A stretch of 8,080 nt of DNA. It comes from Deltaproteobacteria bacterium. GTDB taxonomy: Bacteria; Desulfobacterota; SM23-61. Below the pieces are notes generated by a model, which made no database searches, was not told the DNA's origin, and worked only from the letters and a program-made list of their open reading frames with translations. The stretch is from the NCBI GenBank assembly GCA_029857975.1, contig JAOUFX010000105.1, positions 1 through 8,080 of the forward strand, read 5' to 3'. The translations under genes were made by a program, and so were the position numbers. Shown here piece after piece: positions 3,693 through 8,080 of the stretch; the stretch's first letter is position 1; every line of letters starts with the position of its first letter.

Positions 3693-5939
3693 TTAAACGG
3701 GCAAGCTGGACGAGCCGGCTAATTTTTCCTGCTTCGGGATTTCGCCCTCAGGCCTTGCTTCCCGATGATCGCTGGCGGAAAAATATTTTTGGTTACGGAA
3801 GCGGTCGCGCAGTTCCCCTAATTTCCCTTTGTTCCAGCTGGAGATCTTGGTGAAATAGCCGGTGATCCGGGTGATGCCTTCGATCTGAGTTGAACCGCAA
3901 TAAGAACATCTATCATGCAAGCCCCGGGCCGTCCGCCCGCAGTCAGTGCAGGCGGTAAATTCCGGCGAAAACGCAATCTGGTCGTTCTGGGAATGGCGAA
4001 AAACTTTGATAACGAAATTCGCCAAGGATTCTTGGGAAGGCCGGGCTTCTCCCAGCCAGACGTGGGTCAAGGCCCCGGCCTCAATTAGGGGATGAAAGAG
4101 TCCTTCCTTACGCACCCGGTCAATGGGATTCAAGACCGATCCCACGTTCAGGTAGGTAGAATTGCTGTAATAGACTTCTCCCCGGGAAATATCCCCTTTG
4201 ACGATGTACCCCGAGCGGGGGGAAAAGTCCCGCAGATCCAGCTTGGCAAAACGGTAGGCCGTGGACTCCGCCGGAGTTTGTTCCAGGACAAAACGCATGT
4301 TATGTTTCTGGCTCATCTTGTCGGCCAGGAGCTTCATGTAGGCAATCACTTTCAGGCCGAACTTCAAGGCTGCATCGGACTCATGCAGCTGTTGGCCCAG
4401 GTGGACCTGGATCATCTCATTCAAGCCCACCATGCCGATCAGGTTGGTCACCCGGTGCATGCGCAAATAGGGCATGCCGTCTTTATTCATGCTCAAAAGG
4501 GCCAACGGCCCGTTTTCCCCCAGGGACAATAAGCGTTCTAAGAAAACCTTCTTTTCCACGTGGGCCCGCACCGCCTTGTTGAAGACTTCGGAGATTTTGG
4601 CAAAAAGTTTAGTGTCCTCCCCGGCGCATTGGTAGGCAATGCGCGGGAGATTCAGAGTAACATTCTGCAGGGCGCAGTAGCGCATGCGCCAGGGGTATCG
4701 GGCATCTTCCAGGTCAGATTGCTCCAGCTTGAAGCTCAAGCGGCAGCATTCCGAAACCTTGGCAGTGTTTCCCCGGTCGAAAACAAAATAGGTGTTGCCC
4801 TTCTCCGCGGCTACGTCACAGATGTGCAGCAAAAAATCCATGTGGCCGGGGGTTTGAAAAAATTTTTCGGTGATGTGTACCAGGGGCTTGGGAAAGAAGA
4901 AAGGCCGGCCAACGGCGTCCCCCTCCCGGTAAACATCGAAGAGGGCCCAGACGAACCGCTGGGCCTGGCTGGCGTATTCGGCATAGGTTTTTCCCGTAAA
5001 CTCTCCGCCCGGCCCGATGGCCATCACCTTCTCGAAATGCTTGGGCACCTCCCAATAAAGATTGATATCCGTAAAGATCGCCTGGCCGCCCCGCGCCACC
5101 GCTTGCTGGGAGAATTCATAGATAAGCATCTGGGCCAATTGATGAACTTCCCGGTCGCTCAGGCCTTCGAGGTAAGGGGCAAAGAACAGGTTGACGGCAT
5201 CCCAACCGATGGCTCCAGCGAAGTTGCTTTGCAGGGCAGCGGCAAACTTAACCATATGAGCCAATAACACTTCGGGGTGCTTGGCCGGCTTGGCCATGGA
5301 AAGGGAATTCGGCAGGTTGAGGCCGAATTTTTTGATGTATTCCAGCGACTGCCCCGAACAGTACGGCCGGTCGATAAACCCCAGATCGTGGAGGTGCAGG
5401 TCGCCGCGCATGTGGGCATCGCCGATCTCCTGGGAGAAGACGCTGAGCAGGGCGTATTCTTTCTTGATCCGCTCGGCCAGGGTAAGATTGGTGGCCTCGG
5501 GCCCGTGAGGAACATTGGCATTCTCCCGGTTGGGGTGGAAGATGAGTTGATCGACATCATAGAGCGGAACCCCCAGGCGGGTGTGCATCTTGCGCACTTC
5601 CTCCAGCCCATACTCAATGAGTTTCGCATCCACCAACTCACGGACCAGAGGGGCCGTGACCAAGGAGATCTTGGAGGTGATAATCTGTTCCTCCACCTCG
5701 CGGCTGATCCGCTCCGCCGTGTCCCGGTCGATGGTTGTCTCCCGCAAGAGCGCATCCACAATTCGCTGCCGATTCCAGTCCGAAAGCGTCTCGCTGGAAG
5801 TGCGGACGAACAGGGCCATGTCGGTCGTTTCATTCCCCGTGCCCTCGGGAGGGACCCAGGCGTTCGTTTTTTCGATTTTCCTGAAACCTTCTTCTTTTTG
5901 CTGCCCGCCAGGGCGCACCTGAGGGTCGACAACTCCCAT
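3693..5939 (-). CDS. nrdD: Anaerobic (class III) ribonucleoside-triphosphate reductase, catalytic subunit
   Basis: NrdD reduces ribonucleotides to deoxyribonucleotides with an oxygen-sensitive glycyl radical. The protein has 748 residues. Residues 1-40 are a polar, probably disordered extension. Residues 41-135 (FVRTSSE, RQRIVDALLRET) resemble a divergent ATP-cone-type regulatory domain of the archaeal-like NrdD group. In the barrel, HLHDLGFIDRPYC gives Cys194 and SECCR gives Cys398/Cys399, the expected places of the two active-site cysteines. The C-terminus has a zinc site, CTDC (664, 667) and CSYC (678, 681), then RITGY with the glycyl-radical Gly694 and WNKGK. The ATG at 5939 has AGGAGGT 6 bases upstream. 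It leads a same-strand cassette with a redoxin and nrdG. The redoxin neighbour favours a thiol-donor type over the formate type, though this is inference. Transcription is probably repressed by NrdR through two boxes upstream. Confidence 0.96.
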   Translation of the reverse strand: MGVVDPQVRPGGQQKEEGFRKIEKTNAWVPPEGTGNETTDMALFVRTSSETLSDWNRQRIVDALLRETTIDRDTAERISREVEEQIITSKISLVTAPLVRELVDAKLIEYGLEEVRKMHTRLGVPLYDVDQLIFHPNRENANVPHGPEATNLTLAERIKKEYALLSVFSQEIGDAHMRGDLHLHDLGFIDRPYCSGQSLEYIKKFGLNLPNSLSMAKPAKHPEVLLAHMVKFAAALQSNFAGAIGWDAVNLFFAPYLEGLSDREVHQLAQMLIYEFSQQAVARGGQAIFTDINLYWEVPKHFEKVMAIGPGGEFTGKTYAEYASQAQRFVWALFDVYREGDAVGRPFFFPKPLVHITEKFFQTPGHMDFLLHICDVAAEKGNTYFVFDRGNTAKVSECCRLSFKLEQSDLEDARYPWRMRYCALQNVTLNLPRIAYQCAGEDTKLFAKISEVFNKAVRAHVEKKVFLERLLSLGENGPLALLSMNKDGMPYLRMHRVTNLIGMVGLNEMIQVHLGQQLHESDAALKFGLKVIAYMKLLADKMSQKHNMRFVLEQTPAESTAYRFAKLDLRDFSPRSGYIVKGDISRGEVYYSNSTYLNVGSVLNPIDRVRKEGLFHPLIEAGALTHVWLGEARPSQESLANFVIKVFRHSQNDQIAFSPEFTACTDCGRTARGLHDRCSYCGSTQIEGITRITGYFTKISSWNKGKLGELRDRFRNQKYFSASDHREARPEGEIPKQEKLAGSSSLPV

Positions 5940-5945
5940 GTAATG

Positions 5946-5952
5946 ACCTCCT
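5946..5952 (-). promoter_or_regulatory. nrdD ribosome binding site
   Basis: AGGAGGT on the - strand, 6 bases before the ATG at 5939. It supports the long N-terminus rather than the internal Met41, which has no such site. Confidence 0.85.
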
Positions 5953-5959
5953 GTAAAAA

Positions 5960-5975
5960 GTAGCTTATATTGTAT
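5960..5975 (-). promoter_or_regulatory. NrdR box 2 (weaker) upstream of nrdD
   Basis: On the - strand this reads ATACAATATAAGCTAC. The left half ACAATATA is consensus-like and the right half is degraded. It starts exactly 31 bp from box 1, leaving 15 bp between, the spacing known for tandem NrdR boxes (three helical turns). It would cover the first transcribed bases of the promoter predicted at 5985-6013. Confidence 0.65.
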
Positions 5976-5984
5976 AGGATAAAA

Positions 5985-6013
5985 CTTTTACCACTATATA
6001 TTGTGATCGTCAA
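5985..6013 (-). promoter_or_regulatory. Sigma70-type promoter of nrdD
   Basis: On the - strand, TTGACG (6008-6013) is a good -35 and TAAAAG (5985-5990) a moderate -10, separated by exactly 17 bases. Transcription would start near 5977, giving a leader of about 37 bases with a strong ribosome site. The spacer is occupied by NrdR box 1. Confidence 0.65.
5991..6006 (-). promoter_or_regulatory. NrdR box 1 in the nrdD promoter spacer
   Basis: On the - strand TCACAATATATAGTGG. The published NrdR consensus, recalled as acaCwAtATaTwGtgt, matches at all the core positions, with only the two outermost bases off. NrdR is the ATP/dATP-sensing repressor of ribonucleotide reductase genes. Binding between -35 and -10 would block RNA polymerase directly. 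The nrdR gene itself is not in the window. Confidence 0.85.
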
Positions 6014-6132
6014 GAGAAAAATGAGGGTTGGTTGAAAATAGTTGCCGAGGGGGTTTATTTATTCACAAAATTCCGTTAACATATTGAAAAACAAGAGAAA
6101 AGATAAAGAATATCTCCTCTGGCATGAGGCTC
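6014..6132. other. A/T-rich gap between gap stop and nrdD promoter
   Basis: I see no gene and no word-repeat arms. A weak CCTC/GAGG stem just after the gap stop lacks a T-run. This and the adjoining promoter make the only sizeable gap in the window without an inverted-repeat element. Confidence 0.5.
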
Positions 6133-7410
6133 TCAGCGAAGTTCCTTGGCTATCTTTACGGTAAGATCCCCCAATAAATTCGTATAACTTCCCAGCTCGT
6201 TGTCGTACCACCCATAAACCACGGCCTGGGTCACGGGGATTTCAGCCACGCAGGACGTATCCCCTTTAATGATCCCGGGGGGCAATCCCGGGACCTTGGA
6301 TAGGTCGACGCAAATGTGAGCGGTTCGCGTATGCGTCTCTGCGCCCTCGATCATGGCGGCGGCGTTAGGGGAGCCAATGATGTCCGTGGAGACATTCTGG
6401 CGTTCACTGAAAATTAAGTACTTGCTCATGTAGGTCTCAGAGGCTTTTTGATAAACTTGGTTGATCATTTCCCGGGTGATCGGACGCTCTAAATTTTCAT
6501 CCTGAATATTTACGACTAAAACGATCAGCGAGCCGGTACTGGTGGGAATGCGAACGGATTCCGCGATGAAGCCGATGCGTTTCATTTCGGGAATGACCAG
6601 GGCCAGGGCCTTGGCCGCTCCCGTGGAAGTAAGGATGATGTTGTTCATAATCGACCGATTTTTTCTCAAGTCCTTTGATTTGGCGTCGGGAAGGCGGTCC
6701 AGGACCTCCTGCGACCCGGTCGCCGCATGGACGGTTACCATCGAGGCGCTGAGGATCTTATCGGCGCCGAAATAATCCAACAAGGGTTTGACCATAAAAG
6801 CCAGGCAGGTGGTGGTGCAGGAGGCGGCTGAGATCATGCGGTGCTGTTGGGGGTGATATTGGTCATCGTTGATCCCCATCACCATGGTTACGGCGTCCCC
6901 CGGCATGGCCATGGACTTTTCCTTGATTTTGAAGGGGGCGGAAACGATGGCTTTTTGGGCACCGGCTTGCAGGTGTCCCTGGATCGAACCATTTTTAGAA
7001 TCCGGCGGTGCTGTCGGGTCTAAAAACTTCCCCGTGGCATCCACCACCAGGGGCGCTCCCAAGCTTTTCCAGGGAATGTCTTTAGGGTTACGGTCCTTAC
7101 GCAGGACGGTTACCGGCGTTCCATTGACCTCGAATTTTCCATGTTCTTCGTTTAAGTTCTCTATGACCCTTCCCGCCCTCTGGCCGTAAAGGTACTGTCC
7201 CAGATATCCGTAGGTGCTGTCCCTTTCGATGTAGCTGGCAATATCATCCAAGCCGCCACCGGCTTCCCGGCCGACATTAACCACGAGCTCTGAAAAATAA
7301 CCGCGGGCGATATGATGCCAGACCGTGAGTTTGCCGATTCGGCCCAGGCCATTAATCCCTAATTTCAGCTGGCTCTTTTCCCCTTCCTTCACTTTAAGAT
7401 GATCCGCCAT
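6133..7410 (-). CDS. gap: Glyceraldehyde-3-phosphate dehydrogenase, long form
   Basis: GAPDH interconverts glyceraldehyde 3-phosphate and 1,3-bisphosphoglycerate in glycolysis/gluconeogenesis. This protein has 425 residues, about 90 more than the usual 330-340. The Rossmann motif GINGLGRIGK is at 18-27 and DATGKF at 124-129. The catalytic cysteine is Cys198 in AASCTTTC, where most family members have SCTTN; the catalytic His228 is in VTVHAAT. The C-terminal WYDNELGSYTNLLGDL (401-416) is canonical. After the second strand, where NAD-dependent enzymes carry an Asp (ND), this one reads VVNVGREAGG, which may change cofactor preference toward NADP; that is inference. The ATG at 7410 has GGAGGT 6 bases upstream; a GTG two codons earlier would abut that site. 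A PEP-utilising enzyme gene lies upstream on the same strand across repeat element 6, consistent with central carbon metabolism. No clear terminator follows the stop. Confidence 0.92.
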   Translation of the reverse strand: MADHLKVKEGEKSQLKLGINGLGRIGKLTVWHHIARGYFSELVVNVGREAGGGLDDIASYIERDSTYGYLGQYLYGQRAGRVIENLNEEHGKFEVNGTPVTVLRKDRNPKDIPWKSLGAPLVVDATGKFLDPTAPPDSKNGSIQGHLQAGAQKAIVSAPFKIKEKSMAMPGDAVTMVMGINDDQYHPQQHRMISAASCTTTCLAFMVKPLLDYFGADKILSASMVTVHAATGSQEVLDRLPDAKSKDLRKNRSIMNNIILTSTGAAKALALVIPEMKRIGFIAESVRIPTSTGSLIVLVVNIQDENLERPITREMINQVYQKASETYMSKYLIFSERQNVSTDIIGSPNAAAMIEGAETHTRTAHICVDLSKVPGLPPGIIKGDTSCVAEIPVTQAVVYGWYDNELGSYTNLLGDLTVKIAKELR

Positions 7411-7431
7411 ATTCACACCTCCGTGAAAAAA

Positions 7432-7588
7432 TTTAATAGGACGCAGATTTACGCGGATAACCGCAGAAACAAAAAAGACGCTATGCGCATAGCGCTAAGC
7501 AAATTTCTGAGTACATCCGGCCCAAAAAGGAATTTCCTGTACAATATATTCATCTGTGTTTATCTGCGCCAATCTGCGTCCTAATAAA
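7432..7588. repeat. Intergenic inverted-repeat element 6, GCAGAT-word arms
   Basis: The 36-bp arms are 7432-7467 (TTTAATAGGACGCAGATTTA and on) and 7553-7588, which read on the other strand is TTTATTAGGACGCAGATTGG and on; 30 of 36 positions match. The centre starts with the 34-bp palindrome module (7467-7500) and then AGGAATTTCCT (7529-7539). The element almost fills the 192-bp gap, ending 14 bp from the upstream gene's stop and 21 bp from the gap ATG. It leaves little room for a gap promoter outside itself. Confidence 0.8.
7467..7500 (+). repeat. 34-bp TATGCGCATAGCG module, copy 2 (intact palindrome)
   Basis: Identical to 3508-3541 except one base. The 14-bp palindrome GCTATGCGCATAGC (7480-7493) is perfect here, as in the short copy at 1480-1493. 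Confidence 0.85.
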
Positions 7589-7602
7589 GGAGCAATGGCT
7601 TC

Positions 7603-8080
7603 CTACATCAAGACGGGGTAGGAATCTCCTTCATCCTTGATTTCATGCTGCCCTAAATAGACCAAGCCTTTTCTTCCATCCAGGCTTAAGTAATCCCCTC
7701 CTTTCACCTCTGTGCCTTTGATCAGGAAACGGCTTTCATTTTCCAAAACCACCAAGTTGCGGCAACCCACAACCGCCGTTTTATCCAGCTCAAAAGCTAC
7801 GATGGCCGCATGAGAAGTCTGGCCTCCTTTTGCTGTCAGCAGCCCGTCCGTAAGGGAGATTTCCTGGATGTCTTCCGGGACGGTATCGGAACGGACTAAA
7901 ATCAGCGGCGTGCCCGGCTCTTCCCGGCGCAGGCGTTGGATGTCTTCCAGGGTAAATACGGCCCGCCCGGAGAGAGCCCCACCGCTGGCCCCGATCCCCT
8001 TCCCGATAAAATTTTCCTGCAGGGAAGCAGAAGGGGAGAACACCTCAAATTTTTCCCTTTTGGTGGAAACCATGTCCCGG
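7603..8080 (-). CDS. PEP-utilising enzyme, C-terminal swivelling phosphohistidine domain (5' end outside window)
   Basis: The frame runs from the window edge to TAG at 7603. An ATG at 8073 is in frame, but the frame is open upstream of it and no ribosome site precedes it, so the gene probably continues beyond 8080. The fragment holds GIGASGGALSGRAVF, ILVRSDTVPEDI and LLTAKGGQTSHAAIVAFELDKTAVVGC, the signature of the mobile domain of PEP synthase, pyruvate phosphate dikinase and rifampin phosphotransferase. The phosphorylated histidine is that of TSHAA (codon 7810-7812). The domain closes with LDGRKGLVYLG and the protein stops about 16 residues later, so the PEP/pyruvate TIM barrel that follows this domain in PEP synthase and PPDK is missing at this end. 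The enzyme is therefore either a version with the swivel domain last or a two-protein system. Substrate unknown. The gap gene follows on the same strand. Confidence 0.88.
   Translation of the reverse strand, partial: RDMVSTKREKFEVFSPSASLQENFIGKGIGASGGALSGRAVFTLEDIQRLRREEPGTPLILVRSDTVPEDIQEISLTDGLLTAKGGQTSHAAIVAFELDKTAVVGCRNLVVLENESRFLIKGTEVKGGDYLSLDGRKGLVYLGQHEIKDEGDSYPVLM

Noticed and set aside
4560..5267. Long + strand open frames opposite nrdD, and a 284-codon - strand frame over its 5' end
   Set aside because: Shadows of nrdD, whose own frame shows the cysteine, zinc and glycyl-radical motifs.
6080..6120. + strand promoter (TTGAAA followed by an A-rich region)
   Set aside because: The -10 is poor and it would drive only antisense RNA; probably base composition.
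7536..7555. NrdR-like half site (ACAATATATT) in element 6
   Set aside because: The second half of the box is missing, there is no partner at 31 bp, and no promoter or RNR gene adjoins.
7399..7584. 61-codon + strand open frame
   Set aside because: Lies almost wholly in element 6 and ends in repeat-derived residues; no ribosome site.

Overview
The window looks like a chromosomal segment from a Gram-negative anaerobe, most likely a member of the Desulfobacterota (former Deltaproteobacteria) or a relative. The grounds are an oxygen-sensitive class III ribonucleotide reductase with its activase, a GmhA heptose-phosphate isomerase (LPS core precursor synthesis), and intergenic gaps packed with word-repeat elements that I associate with such genomes. 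The lineage is inference; no marker gene here proves it.

Layout. One truncated + strand gene (1-144, sugar-phosphate isomerase/epimerase-like C-terminus) converges on a long run of - strand genes. Read in the direction of transcription (right to left) these are: the C-terminal swivelling domain of a PEP-utilising enzyme (7603-8080, cut by the window edge), a long-form glyceraldehyde-3-phosphate dehydrogenase (6133-7410), nrdD (3693-5939), an 87-residue CxxC redoxin (3190-3453), nrdG (2409-3143), gmhA (1510-2088) and a deoxyhypusine-synthase-like protein of unknown role (496-1458).

nrdD, the redoxin and nrdG form an anaerobic deoxyribonucleotide-synthesis cassette: catalytic glycyl-radical subunit, candidate thiol reductant, and radical-SAM activase. 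Upstream of nrdD is the clearest regulatory site in the window: two NrdR-type boxes exactly 31 bp apart, the first filling the spacer of a TTGACG/TAAAAG promoter and the second lying just after the predicted start of transcription. This is a textbook arrangement for NrdR repression.

The most unusual content is between the genes. Six intergenic elements (166-366, 392-515, 2165-2398, 3145-3222, 3478-3632, 7432-7588) share one architecture: imperfect terminal inverted repeats built from iterated 7-9 base words, around a non-coding centre. The arms come in three unrelated word families (CAGAG, GCAGAT, CAGC/ATCAGC). The centres reuse a few modules, including a 34-bp module with a TATGCGCATA palindrome, a CTACTAACGTTC module and a GCGGC-loop-GCCGC hairpin, and these modules cross between arm families. 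The elements nearly fill the gaps, touch start and stop codons, and in two genes supply the last codons and the stop. The only sizeable gap without one is the nrdD promoter region.
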